Shown: piece after piece, positions 17,447 to 27,460 of the stretch
Layout: each line of letters opens with the position of its first letter
Position numbering within the stretch: the first letter of the stretch is position 1
Assembly (NCBI GenBank): GCA_030622955.1
Contig: JAUXFM010000007.1
Location: 1-45,044 of the forward strand
Source: Lentisphaerales bacterium
GTDB taxonomy: Bacteria > Verrucomicrobiota > Kiritimatiellia > JAUXFM01
DNA: 45,044 bases
Reading direction: 5' to 3'
Notes under the pieces: generated by a model
The model's database searches: none
What the model was told of the DNA's origin: nothing
Seen by the model: the letters and a program-made list of their open reading frames with translations, nothing else
Made by a program: the position numbers and the translations under genes

Positions 17447-18487
17447 ATGAAGAAGTTGCTGGTAACTGGAAGCAGTGGATTGATCGGGTCCGAATGCGTC
17501 ATGCATTTTGATGCACAAGGGTGGATGGTGCATGGGCTCGACAATAACATGCGCCGCGACTTCTTTGGTGATGATGGTGATACCAGCTGGAATCTTGAAC
17601 GGCTCATATCAACTGCCGGCAACTTTACGCATCATTGCATCGACATTAGAGATCGAGCTCTTGTGTTGAACTGTCTCGATGAACTGAAGCCGGATTTCAT
17701 CATTCATGCGGCAGCACAACCGAGTCATGATCTTGCCGCGAGCCGGCCATTCGATGATTTCGATGTCAACGCGCTTGGCACGATGAACCTGCTTGAAGCA
17801 ACTCGACTGCATGTGCCCGAATCTGTTTTTGTATTCATGAGTACTAACAAGGTCTATGGCGATGCGCCGAACGAGATCCCGCTGGTCGAGCAGGAGACAA
17901 GGTGGGATTATGCGAACAAGGAAGACTATGATGGCATAGACGAGGGTATGCGCATCGACCGATCGACCCACAGTATATTCGGCGCCGACAAGGTTGCTGC
18001 GGACGTTATGGTGCAGGAGTACGGACGGTACTTCGGCATGAAGACGGCATGTTTCAGGGGTGGCTGTCTTACGGGGCCATCACATTCTGCTGCTGAGTTG
18101 CACGGTTTCCTCGCGTATCTTGTGCGATGTGCGAAAGAGGGGCGCAAATACAAGATCTTTGGATACAAGGGCAAGCAGGTCCGCGACAATATACATTCAT
18201 TCGATGTGTGTCGTGCCCTTGCGGAATTCTACAAGGCACCACGTTGTGGTGAGGTCTATAACCTGGGCGGTGGCCGGGTGAACAGTGTGTCAGTGTTAGA
18301 GGCGATCAAGATGGCTGAAGAAACTGTTGGCAAGAAACTCGAACATGAATATGTTGATGAGAACCGGGTTGGCGATCATATCTGCTACATTTCGAACCTG
18401 TCGAAATTGAAAAGCCATTATCCGGGCTGGGATGTCACGCGGTCGCTTGAAGACATCTTTGAGGATCTCGCACGTTCTGTTGTCTGA
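17447..18487 (+). CDS. NAD-dependent epimerase/dehydratase (CDP-paratose 2-epimerase-like)
   Basis: [60 protein letters not shown]. Confidence 0.82.
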   Translation: MKKLLVTGSSGLIGSECVMHFDAQGWMVHGLDNNMRRDFFGDDGDTSWNLERLISTAGNFTHHCIDIRDRALVLNCLDELKPDFIIHAAAQPSHDLAASRPFDDFDVNALGTMNLLEATRLHVPESVFVFMSTNKVYGDAPNEIPLVEQETRWDYANKEDYDGIDEGMRIDRSTHSIFGADKVAADVMVQEYGRYFGMKTACFRGGCLTGPSHSAAELHGFLAYLVRCAKEGRKYKIFGYKGKQVRDNIHSFDVCRALAEFYKAPRCGEVYNLGGGRVNSVSVLEAIKMAEETVGKKLEHEYVDENRVGDHICYISNLSKLKSHYPGWDVTRSLEDIFEDLARSVV

Positions 18488-18501
18488 CCCCTACAGGTCA
18501 G
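18484..18501. terminator. Short palindrome joining the stop codons of two convergent genes
   Basis: CTGACC-CCTACA-GGTCAG; includes TGA of the + gene (18485-18487) and TCA of the - gene (18498-18500). Confidence 0.4.
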
Positions 18502-19739
18502 GCTCGTGCAGATTCCAAGGGCAAGCCAATAGTGAAGGTCGTTCCCGAACCTTCCTTCGTCTCAAACGTTAGCAGGCCATCGTGTTTCTTGACGATATAT
18601 GAACGTGCCATTGCCAGGCCCTGGCCGGTGCCTTCGCCCGCCTTCTTGGTGGTGAAGAAGGAGTCGAACACCTTGCTTTTGATGCTCTCAGGTATTCCGT
18701 TTCCGGTATCCGAGATTGTGATGTACGCCCGGTGATCGTCGTATCGCGTGGCTATTGTGATCAAGCCCTTCTGCTTGTGGTCAGTGTCGGTGCTTTCAAC
18801 AATTGCATGAGCGGCATTCGTTATCAGGTTCAGAAGTGCTTGTTTAACATCCGTGACGAAACAGGGGACCATCGGAAGCTGGGGGTCCAGTCTCATTTCC
18901 AGTTCTGCAGCCGGTTTCCATTCGCTGGTGGCTATGATCAATGTGCTCTCGATGGCCTGGTTTATGTCGGCTGGTTCCTTGCTGCTACTGGTGGAGCCAA
19001 GATGGGAGAAGTCGCGAACGGCCGTGACAATCTTCTTGAGGCGCTTGATCTCTTCGATAGTCTGAGTTGCGGCACGCGGCGCTTCTTCTTTGAGAAGTGT
19101 GAGATTTGCCCGGTCTTCTGCGCTCTGTATGGAGGTGGCAACGTCCAGCCCTGGTTCATGCTGTGCCTGCTCAAGGAGTAGTTTGTAGGTGTCTATCAAT
19201 TGCAACATTTCTTCGGATGCCTTGCCGAGGAAACGAGCATTGTCACCGATCGCTTGCATGGGTGTGCGGATCTCGTGGGCTATCCCCGCGGCAAGTGCGC
19301 CAATTGATTTGAGCTTCTGTGCCTGGTCAAGTTGATGCTCGAGCATGTTCTGCTCGGATTCCACGATGCCGATATGAGCTTTCAGCCTTTCGACGAGGAT
19401 GTTCATGCATGCCTCTATTGCATGGATATCATCCTCGGCATTGGCAAAGATTACTTCTGCTGGGAGATCGCCCTCAACCATGTCTTCAAGGTACTTGCGG
19501 AGTTTTATGACGGTGACAGGATATGTGCTCAGCAGCCAGCAACCCAGCCCGATCAGCAACACCATGATTAGCAAGGCAGGCCAATATGAACTCAGGGCGG
19601 CGAGTCGGCCTATATCTTCCCTGGTCAGCAAGTAGTAGAAGGTAAGAAATGGAATGATGAGGATCAGTGCTATGCCGATCTCGAACTGGATACGTGCGCC
19701 GCGAGCCCCAGTATACATCTTCTTGTTGTATTTCCTCAT
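18498..19739 (-). CDS. Sensor histidine kinase (two TM, HAMP, HisKA, HATPase)
   Basis: AAGIAHEIRTPMQAI H-box, LLNLITNAAHAI N-box, ISDTGNGIPESI and KAGEGTGQGLAMA G-boxes. Confidence 0.92.
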   Translation of the reverse strand: MRKYNKKMYTGARGARIQFEIGIALILIIPFLTFYYLLTREDIGRLAALSSYWPALLIMVLLIGLGCWLLSTYPVTVIKLRKYLEDMVEGDLPAEVIFANAEDDIHAIEACMNILVERLKAHIGIVESEQNMLEHQLDQAQKLKSIGALAAGIAHEIRTPMQAIGDNARFLGKASEEMLQLIDTYKLLLEQAQHEPGLDVATSIQSAEDRANLTLLKEEAPRAATQTIEEIKRLKKIVTAVRDFSHLGSTSSSKEPADINQAIESTLIIATSEWKPAAELEMRLDPQLPMVPCFVTDVKQALLNLITNAAHAIVESTDTDHKQKGLITIATRYDDHRAYITISDTGNGIPESIKSKVFDSFFTTKKAGEGTGQGLAMARSYIVKKHDGLLTFETKEGSGTTFTIGLPLESARA

Positions 19740-19831
19740 CTGGTGCTATGTCTTAGCATCATAGTGGGATGTGAATCAATGCTGATGGCTGAACGATTCA
19801 ACTTGCTGCTCTTCTGGGACGATGTTTCGTG

Positions 19832-21088
19832 CTACTTCTGCCATGCGGAGATGCCGATCAATTGGCTGGGTTCACCTTCGTCTCTTTCGCCTGGCGCCAC
19901 GGGTTCGGAGTCCTCGTAAGCCATGAGATTCCAGCTACCTGTCTTGGTGAAGTTGCCAGCACAGATAATCGATCCAGTGAGATCGCCAGATCCGCTCTTG
20001 TCGAAATTGCCGGTCTTGGCATACAGCAGGCCATGCACGTTGCCACTGCCACTGTATTTGATGTCGTCGTCCCGGCTGATGAATGCCGGATAGTCGCCGA
20101 CCTTGATCTGATCGCCACTGCCGGAGATTTTTACTTCACCTGTGGCAATAACACATCCTGTGAGGTTGCCCGATCCACTTTTCTGAAAGTCGCCGTCAAC
20201 CCACATGATCCCGCCCGGGATGATTGTATCGTCAGAACCCATTATATGTTGGTCGCTGCTGTAAACCTGTCCGTTGGCGAGTGCTTCGTTGTAGTAGGGC
20301 GTCAGGTCAATATCTGGGATGGTAATAGGGTCAACCGTTCCCACGGTTTGTGTGCCAGTGATGTGGCCGCTTCCGCTTTCATTGATGGATGGTGCGGAGG
20401 CGTCGCCCTCTATGTCGCCGGATCCACGTTTCCATACTTCGACCGATGAGGATACAATTGCGGCGATGAGATCGCTCGAACCTGTTTTCTTGAGCTGGCC
20501 ATTGCAGTGCATCATGCCTGTCCCGGCGTTCATTGTTCCACTACCGGCCCATTTCATTGTCCCACCTGCGAGAATGGCGCATTCGTATGCTGGGGCACCT
20601 GTTCCTCCTTCTCCCTCACTGCCACCGCCAAAATCCTTGACGTCAAGGATTACCGATACGACGACACCGTTGTATGTTCCTGTGCAGTGAACAACAGCGA
20701 GGCACGTGTCGACCGCAACGACATCGGCATCGTATGTGCCATTGTCATAGGTGGTGAGCGGAAATGCGTCAGCATTTGTGCGGGCAGCAAAGTTGGTTAC
20801 GAGAACACTGTAAGCGTGATGCGCACCCGATTCTGCGAGCATCAGAGCTCTGGACTGGTCAGCCAGCCGCGAGGACATGTGCATTTGTTGGAGGCTACCT
20901 GATATCATCGTAGACAGCAGGCTGGCGACTACGAGGATTACAAGCATTACGGTGACAAGCGCCGAGCCTGATCTTCGTGGAATACCAGTGATTGTTCTCT
21001 TCATTTTGCTACTCCCTCTCTCCTGCGGTGTCCCAGCGCGTGTATATTGCATACGCCGTCGTGAAACAGCGGAAGTTGTTGCTCTCAT
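19832..21088 (-). CDS. PilX-like exported protein with repetitive GSG modules
   Basis: RRSGSALVTVMLVILVVASLLSTMISG prepilin-like helix then ~9 modules such as GDFQKSGSGNLTG. Start at 21088 or 21004 (both have SD-like sequence). Confidence 0.65.
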   Translation of the reverse strand: MRATTSAVSRRRMQYTRAGTPQERGSSKMKRTITGIPRRSGSALVTVMLVILVVASLLSTMISGSLQQMHMSSRLADQSRALMLAESGAHHAYSVLVTNFAARTNADAFPLTTYDNGTYDADVVAVDTCLAVVHCTGTYNGVVVSVILDVKDFGGGSEGEGGTGAPAYECAILAGGTMKWAGSGTMNAGTGMMHCNGQLKKTGSSDLIAAIVSSSVEVWKRGSGDIEGDASAPSINESGSGHITGTQTVGTVDPITIPDIDLTPYYNEALANGQVYSSDQHIMGSDDTIIPGGIMWVDGDFQKSGSGNLTGCVIATGEVKISGSGDQIKVGDYPAFISRDDDIKYSGSGNVHGLLYAKTGNFDKSGSGDLTGSIICAGNFTKTGSWNLMAYEDSEPVAPGERDEGEPSQLIGISAWQK

Positions 21089-21133
21089 GTTGCTGTGCTC
21101 CTTTGTTGGTGTCGTACCGACACGCGCATATAT

Positions 21134-21149
21134 TGCATATACCGTGCCT
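21134..21149 (-). promoter_or_regulatory. Sigma54 (-24/-12) promoter
   Basis: Minus strand AGGCACGGTATATGCA vs TGGCACGNNNNTTGCW: GG-N10-GC spacing, 10 of 12 consensus positions; next to an NtrC-family regulator gene. Confidence 0.65.
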
Positions 21150-21423
21150 ACAAATACCTGAATAGGGTTCATCCGCTCGTCAGATGCCGGGGAAGAGCGT
21201 TGCGGTGCAGTTGTAAAACCTGCATTAGGAAGGAGTTATGCTTATTTCGAAGCGCTTGAATTAATGAGCCGGACCAGCATATTTTTCATTCACCAGTAGA
21301 TCTGAGGGGGCATTGCTGTAGCCGATCGGAGACGTGCGGCGGGACTATTATGCGTAAGTGGTTTAACATCAAGATGATGCGGCTGCATCCGGGCGGGTAC
21401 ATGTATGTGTGCCGATTGTAGGG

Positions 21424-22767
21424 CTAACGAAGGTTATAGCGGGTAATAAGCCGGGCAAGGGCGGTACGGCTCATCTTCAGGAGTCTGGCAGCATCTGACA
21501 CGTTGCCACTGCATTTTGATAGTGCGAGCGAAACAGTATTGCGAGCCCAGGTATCAGAGACGCGTGCCCTGGCTTCCTTGAATGGGAGCTCAGGCAGATC
21601 TGCAGGGGAAGCCTGGAGACAATCGGCCTTGATAGTTATTGGGTCAGCAGCATTGTACCCAGAGGATTTCGTCAAGCTACTTGCACGGGCAACGGCTCGT
21701 TCGAGCGCATTCGCAAGTTCGCGCACATTTCCTTTCCATGAATGTGTTACCAAAATGGATACGGCCTCTGGTTCTATATCTATGTGGGAACAGGAAAGAC
21801 TGGTGGCCATTTTGTCCAGGAGCATTCTGGTGATTTGGACAATATCCTCAGGATGTTGGCGAAGAGCTGGCATGTTAACGCGTAACACGTTCAGTCGATA
21901 GTAGAGATCTTCCCGGAAAGAACCATTAGAAACTAGGCGTTCGACGTCAGCATTGGTTGCGGATATGATCCTTGCGTCGGACCTGTACGGCTTGTCAGCA
22001 CCAAGCCGCCAAATTTCTTTCTGTTCGATTGCTCGCAGAAGCTTGGGTTGCAGGTCGAGTGGCAGAGAATCTATCTCGTCGAGGAACAGGGAGCCGCCCT
22101 CCGCCAGTTCGAAACGTCCGCGTCTGCTTGCGTGGGCGCCAGTGAAGGCTCCTTTTTCGTGCCCGAATAACTCGCTCTCGACCAGGTCCCTCGGGAGTGC
22201 GCCGAGGTTGAGATCTATGAATGGTGCCGTTCTTCTCGAAGATTCCTCGTGGATAGATCTGGCAGCCAGATCTTTGCCAGTACCCGTTTCGCCAGTGATC
22301 AGTACTGGCGCCAACGAGCAAGCGGCAGCATCGATTTCACTGTAGGCGGCCTGCATCGGATGACTGCTGCCCACGAGATCGCCTCTACCAGCCAGCGCGG
22401 CAGTGATCTTGAGTTTTAGAAGTTTCTGGAGTTCGGTTATGTAGATGAGCAATTCATGAGTATCAAAAGGCTTGGTTAGGTAGCCTCGGGCACCTTCTCG
22501 CATGGCATCAACTGCGGAGGGTATAGTGCCAAATGCCGTCATTATAACGACCTCTAATCCGGGGCGGATCTTTCGTGCCTCACGCGCGAGCTCCACGCCG
22601 TTCATATTGGGTAGTTTGAGGTCACTGACGAGCAGGTCGATGTCCGCAATTACGGAAAGAGCTGCTTCTGCATCTGGTGCGGATTTGACGTTGAGTCCTT
22701 CCTGCTTGAGGGTTCTCGTGAGGCCCTCGAGGAGATTCGCGTCATCATCAACAATGAGTATGTTCAT
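21424..22767 (-). CDS. Sigma54-dependent response regulator (NtrC family)
   Basis: MNILIVDDDANLLEGL receiver, GETGTGKDL Walker A, GAFTGA, LFLDEIDSLPLDLQPKLLRAIE, Fis-type HTH at C-terminus. Confidence 0.94.
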   Translation of the reverse strand: MNILIVDDDANLLEGLTRTLKQEGLNVKSAPDAEAALSVIADIDLLVSDLKLPNMNGVELAREARKIRPGLEVVIMTAFGTIPSAVDAMREGARGYLTKPFDTHELLIYITELQKLLKLKITAALAGRGDLVGSSHPMQAAYSEIDAAACSLAPVLITGETGTGKDLAARSIHEESSRRTAPFIDLNLGALPRDLVESELFGHEKGAFTGAHASRRGRFELAEGGSLFLDEIDSLPLDLQPKLLRAIEQKEIWRLGADKPYRSDARIISATNADVERLVSNGSFREDLYYRLNVLRVNMPALRQHPEDIVQITRMLLDKMATSLSCSHIDIEPEAVSILVTHSWKGNVRELANALERAVARASSLTKSSGYNAADPITIKADCLQASPADLPELPFKEARARVSDTWARNTVSLALSKCSGNVSDAARLLKMSRTALARLITRYNLR

Positions 22768-22850
22768 AACATTTAGACGGCGTTGATCGTTGTAGATCAA
22801 GTCTACACCTATTCGGTTGTCCGACCAGACTCAAATTGGCCGAAAGCGGG

Positions 22851-23561
22851 CTATTCCTGACTATCGTCGCGCAGGAACTTGGGGTTGTTGCCTGCGATGA
22901 CAATTGTGACTTCGCCTTTTGTTTTTCCGTCGGCGAACTCGGTCAGGAGCTCACTCAAGTAGCCGCGATAGACGGTTTCAAACTTCTTGGTCAACTCGCG
23001 GCATACGGCTGCTTTGCGATCACCCATGATTTCGAGGGCCACCTGGAGCGTCTTTCCAACACGCATGGGTGATTCGAATATGATAATCGTGTGCGGCATG
23101 TCTTTCTCTTCTTCAAAGAAGCGCAGCATTGCTGTGCGCTTTTTTGGGGGATAGCCTTTGAAAGTATAGCTGGATGTCGGTAAGCCTGATTTCAGCAGAG
23201 CTACGGGGACAGCGCTTGCACCGGGTATGATGTCTGGCTCTATTCCAGCCTCGATGGCCGCGACGACCAGGCGATAGCCTGGATCACTTATGCCGGGATA
23301 TCCGCCATCTGTGCAGAGGGCGACGGTTTGACCTTCCTGCATGAGCTTCACGATGTATGCGCCAGTGTTTTCCTCGTTGCCCTGTCTGTAGGAGATGACC
23401 TTGGCAGGCTTAAGTATTTCGAGATGTGCGAGCAATGTTCTTGTACGCCTGGTGTCTTCGCAGGCAAGAACATTTGCGTCTTTCAGGGCGTCGATCATTC
23501 TTTTGCTCACGTCGCCCAGGTTGCCTATTGGCGTTGCGATTATATACAGCTTTCCAGTCAT
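22851..23561 (-). CDS. rsmI: 16S rRNA (cytidine(1402)-2'-O)-methyltransferase
   Basis: GKLYIIATPIGNLGDVSKRMIDALKDANVLACEDTRRTRTLL...CTDGGYPGISDPGYRLV. Confidence 0.93.
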   Translation of the reverse strand: MTGKLYIIATPIGNLGDVSKRMIDALKDANVLACEDTRRTRTLLAHLEILKPAKVISYRQGNEENTGAYIVKLMQEGQTVALCTDGGYPGISDPGYRLVVAAIEAGIEPDIIPGASAVPVALLKSGLPTSSYTFKGYPPKKRTAMLRFFEEEKDMPHTIIIFESPMRVGKTLQVALEIMGDRKAAVCRELTKKFETVYRGYLSELLTEFADGKTKGEVTIVIAGNNPKFLRDDSQE

Positions 23562-23621
23562 CCCGTTCAGAGTATGCGTTACTGTGTTTGAAGTTACAAT
23601 ACGCTATTCGTTTTGGCTTTC

Positions 23622-24746
23622 TTACTGTAACTGTACCGCGTCGCTGAAGCACGTGGCATGCTGGAAGTCGGGCTCGTATCCCTGTGGTGTTGACGCAGCT
23701 TTTCTCGTGGCCTGGATGAACGCGCCACTTGTGACCAGATCCCTGTCCGAGAGGGATTCAAAGCTGGATGCCAGGTGCTGCCTGCTGAGTGATGATTTTG
23801 TTTCAAGCGTTTTGTCGCATAGAACAAGAAAGCCTTCCTGTTCCAGCAGGGAGAGATGCACAGAATGAGGCAACCTGTTAATGAGAAAAGGTCGTCGTCC
23901 TTGAATCAATCGCCAGATAAAGTCAGGGTAGGTCCAGTGCCCATTCCACTCATGATCGATGCCGTGTGATTTGAAGTCGATCTGATGCGAGATGTAACCT
24001 GTTGGTTTCAGCCATCGGCGCATGGCCCTGTATGTGCCCGGCAGATCATTCACGTGCTCTAGAACTGCTTGGGAATAGACCATGTCGACCGTCTCCTCTT
24101 CCAGTGCGCTCGTGTCGCACCATGGGACCTTGTATTGGATGGGTGAACGGGGATCATGGTGATTGTTGATGGCGCGTCTGATTCTGGTCATTCGCGTCTG
24201 GTCCAATGCACGTCTCAATCTGTCATCGTCCAATAGATCTGAGGGGAAGTTGTAGTTGGTCAGATAAGGCTTTATTCTCGGGAATTCCTCAGCGTTCGGA
24301 ATGTCGGCTTTGTTTTCAAATAGTGCCACGAGATCGTCAAATACCTGCAGGTTCCGTTCTGATGTTGCATGCTCAACAACGTCAAATGCGAAGTATTGAT
24401 CGCTTCCTGAAAGCAATGCGGCCAGGCCAACGCCCAGTGAATCGCCTGGGCCCAGTTCTGCAACGATGCTTGGGCAGTGATTCAATCCATTGTTCTTGGC
24501 CATTACCAAATGTCGCAGCCACACAGAATAGCAGTATCTTGCGGAATCCGTGCCGCCGGTACCCCGCGTGCAGGGCCGCTGCATGCCGGGAAGATAGGTG
24601 GCAATGCCTGATATTATGCTTCTGTATCTCACTATGGCTCCTAGTGCGCGGTGCTCAATCCTGTATCTGTGCAAGTATATTGTTCGCAGGAATAGTAGGG
24701 CGAGCATAGCCAGAATCCGGAGAGAGTAAAGTCTGGGCCACAACAA
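23622..24746 (-). CDS. Putative SAM-dependent methyltransferase
   Basis: IVAELGPGDSLGVGLAALLSG, VDMVYSQAVLEHVNDLPGTYRAMRRWLKPTGYISHQID. Confidence 0.75.
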   Translation of the reverse strand: MLWPRLYSLRILAMLALLFLRTIYLHRYRIEHRALGAIVRYRSIISGIATYLPGMQRPCTRGTGGTDSARYCYSVWLRHLVMAKNNGLNHCPSIVAELGPGDSLGVGLAALLSGSDQYFAFDVVEHATSERNLQVFDDLVALFENKADIPNAEEFPRIKPYLTNYNFPSDLLDDDRLRRALDQTRMTRIRRAINNHHDPRSPIQYKVPWCDTSALEEETVDMVYSQAVLEHVNDLPGTYRAMRRWLKPTGYISHQIDFKSHGIDHEWNGHWTYPDFIWRLIQGRRPFLINRLPHSVHLSLLEQEGFLVLCDKTLETKSSLSRQHLASSFESLSDRDLVTSGAFIQATRKAASTPQGYEPDFQHATCFSDAVQLQ

Positions 24747-24868
24747 ACTTGCGTTATTCTGCTATGGTTCAATCAGTCCGGGTTATGTCGGGTGATGTAA
24801 GTGTATGGGTGGGATGACAGATTTGATGAGGGGCTCGCAGTCGAAGATGTGCGGCTTGAACTAGGTCA

Positions 24869-25966
24869 TTACATCTGATGCAGGTGCTCCGTGATCCGGT
24901 CTTTGACAATGACCAATCCCTGCCTCTTTGTTGCGGAGAGAGTAATGGCCCTGGGGTGTTCTAGAAGTAGATCATGGAGGGCGTTGCGTGCGGCCAGGTT
25001 GTCGCATTTATTCAGCAGAAGCAGGGACGGTACATTGTCTGCGCCGATTTCTTTTAGTGTCTTTGCAACTATCTTCAGGTGGTCGGCCACATGAAGATGT
25101 CCGGCATCGGCGACTATCAGTAACAGGTCAGATTCGCGGACTTCATCCAGGGTGGATTTGAACGATGCTACTAGACTGTGCGGGAGCTGCCGGATGAATC
25201 CTACTGTATCGGTTAGAAGGATCTTGTTGCCTTCGGACAGGTGGACGAGCCTGGTTTTTGTGTCAAGAGTTGCAAAGAGTCGATCATCAACGTAGGCCTT
25301 GGCCTCGGTGAAGGCATTGAGCAATGTTGACTTTCCTGCGTTCGTGTAACCGACGAGGGCGACCGATGGCCAGGGACGGCGGCCACGGGTTCTGTGCCGT
25401 CGCTGCTGGATTTTTGCGAGCTTGCGTTTAAGGTCCTTGATACGTTTGCGCATTGGCTCATTGCGAAGCTGGAACGGACTCTCGCCGGGTCCTTTCATTC
25501 CTATGCCGCCCTTGAACCGCTGCTGTTTTGCAGAAACAGGTATTCGCGAGACCAGGTATTCGAGCTGTGCGAGCTCGACCTGCACCTGCGCTTCTGATGA
25601 TTGCGCGCGCCTGGCAAAGATCTGAAGTATGAGTTCTGTACGGTCGATGACCTTGATGTTGAGGGCAATGTCGAGATTGTTGACCTGTACAGAAGATAAT
25701 TCGTTGTTGGAGATAACGAGGTTGGCATTGGCCCGTCGACAGGCCAGTTGTATTTCTTCGAGCTTGCCAGATCCGATGAAGAAGTTTGGAGTGGGGCGGT
25801 CCCTGTGCTGGGTTATTGAGCCAACAATTGTGGCTCCCGCTGTATTTGCGAGCCGTTCGAGCTCTGCAATGGAATCCTTTGTCTGTCGGCGATCCTCGTG
25901 CCCGATAGAGACGTGCATGATCAGGGCTTTTTCAATCTCTTCGTTCTGTATCCATTCGGCAGGCAT
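24869..25966 (-). CDS. hflX: Ribosome-associated GTPase HflX
   Basis: FIGSGKLEEIQLACRRANANLVISNNELSSVQVNNL, GYTNAGKSTLLNAFT, TLDTKTRLV, LTDTVGFIRQLPHSLVASFKSTLDE. Confidence 0.94.
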   Translation of the reverse strand: MPAEWIQNEEIEKALIMHVSIGHEDRRQTKDSIAELERLANTAGATIVGSITQHRDRPTPNFFIGSGKLEEIQLACRRANANLVISNNELSSVQVNNLDIALNIKVIDRTELILQIFARRAQSSEAQVQVELAQLEYLVSRIPVSAKQQRFKGGIGMKGPGESPFQLRNEPMRKRIKDLKRKLAKIQQRRHRTRGRRPWPSVALVGYTNAGKSTLLNAFTEAKAYVDDRLFATLDTKTRLVHLSEGNKILLTDTVGFIRQLPHSLVASFKSTLDEVRESDLLLIVADAGHLHVADHLKIVAKTLKEIGADNVPSLLLLNKCDNLAARNALHDLLLEHPRAITLSATKRQGLVIVKDRITEHLHQM

Positions 25967-25968
25967 GA

Positions 25969-26229
25969 TCAGATCCACCTCAACCTAGTCCGTGTGCCCT
26001 GCAGATTTCGTCCTTTTGGGAACGTGGTCTGTCTCAGCTCGTGCGGAGTTTTCACGTGCGCACTTTTCTGCCAGTATTCGAATTCACCGTGAAGCCTGGC
26101 AGAGCTTAACCCGGTACAGCACCGTTTGCCTTGCCATTGCTCGCGCGGGAACTCGAACGCCCAGCAATACTTGCCCAGGTTAAGCGGGCAGGTATAGCAT
26201 TTGTGAGTTGGTTTATTCGTGCGCTGCAT
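25969..26229 (-). CDS. Small cysteine-rich conserved-looking hypothetical protein
   Basis: HKCYTCPLNLGKYCWAFEFPREQWQGKRCCTGL; ends 2 bp before hflX. Confidence 0.5.
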   Translation of the reverse strand: MQRTNKPTHKCYTCPLNLGKYCWAFEFPREQWQGKRCCTGLSSARLHGEFEYWQKSAHVKTPHELRQTTFPKGRNLQGTRTRLRWI

Positions 26230-26392
26230 TTGGCTGCTTTTCTTTCTTTATATCACCGTTGTCTATAGAAATCTCGCAACATTGATAAAAATGCCTTCTA
26301 AATTGCTGGGCGGCCACAAATTCAAGATCCAAATGTCGAACTCCGAAACAAAGGGCTAGCAATCCCGACAACCTGAATATAGGATTTCATCC

Positions 26393-27439
26393 ATGCGCGA
26401 GGTGCGTTTAATAGTTTGTGATCTTGATGGGACCATTCTTGGGCCCGTGAGTGAATACAGTCTTTACGGTCATTTTGGTGAGTTAATCAACGACTTCAGG
26501 CGTCGCCATAATGCTGTTTGGGTTGTCTGTACCGGGCGCAGTATGAAGAGCTTCCGGAAAGTCTTCTCTCCCTTCAAGGCTCTGGACATAAGGCCTGACT
26601 TCATCATTGTAGAGCATGCGCATATTTACAGTGCAACAGGATTTGGCTATATGGCTCACTGGTTGTGGAATATACGTATCCGTTTTGCTGCGTGGCGGAG
26701 CAGGCGGGTGGTCAAGAAAGCGCTGACCGAGCTTGGCCAGAAAGTGCGGCCTCGGTTCCACAAGGTTAGATCCGTCAGCGTTGGGTCTGAGAGCATGCGC
26801 GTACGATGCCAGGATGGTGCAACCTGTGTTGAGGTGGCCGAATTCATGCGAAAGGAGATTAGTCGTCATCGGAATCTGAACGTCTTCGAGCAGCTGCTCG
26901 AAGTCGAAGTGAGGTCTGTGCCATTTACCAAGGGCATAGCAATTGGCGAAGTCGCTCGCCACCTGGAAGTGGGATCGGAAGCCATCATGACTATTGGTGA
27001 TGGTCACAACGACATAAGCATGTTGAATCCAGGGATAGCATGTATGTCTGGATGTCCTATGAATGCGGAGCCGGAGGTCATGGAGGCAGTTCGCGTGATG
27101 GCGGGACATATAGCGAGTAAGCCCGTGCTGGCCGGCACGGTTGAAGTGCTGGAAGCATACAGAGATGGCGAAGTGTCTTCTGAATTACCAGAAGGCTGGG
27201 AGCATCCGGCGCTGACGACCGCATATTCAGACAGAAAGCTACGCAAGCGCTCGCGTGGCGTGAAGATGCCTTGGCGGAGTATCGCAATCTTCGTTGCTGC
27301 GGTTTATGTCAGCCTGATGGCATTGAGCAAGTTTGGCATCCTGCCAGGTGCCGTTGGTGGGATCATCACGAAGCCATTGAATGTCATCATTGAGCTGATA
27401 TGGCCAAGTGCATCCGAGCCGCCTTTGCCTTCAACGTGA
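26393..27439 (+). CDS. HAD-superfamily (Cof-like) hydrolase with C-terminal membrane segment
   Basis: LIVCDLDGTILGP, VCTGRS, FTKGIAIGEVARHLEV, IGDGHNDISML; C-terminal SIAIFVAAVYVSLMALSKFGIL helix. Confidence 0.8.
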   Translation: MREVRLIVCDLDGTILGPVSEYSLYGHFGELINDFRRRHNAVWVVCTGRSMKSFRKVFSPFKALDIRPDFIIVEHAHIYSATGFGYMAHWLWNIRIRFAAWRSRRVVKKALTELGQKVRPRFHKVRSVSVGSESMRVRCQDGATCVEVAEFMRKEISRHRNLNVFEQLLEVEVRSVPFTKGIAIGEVARHLEVGSEAIMTIGDGHNDISMLNPGIACMSGCPMNAEPEVMEAVRVMAGHIASKPVLAGTVEVLEAYRDGEVSSELPEGWEHPALTTAYSDRKLRKRSRGVKMPWRSIAIFVAAVYVSLMALSKFGILPGAVGGIITKPLNVIIELIWPSASEPPLPST

Positions 27440-27460
27440 TGGGAAGCGCAGGCGGGGAGC

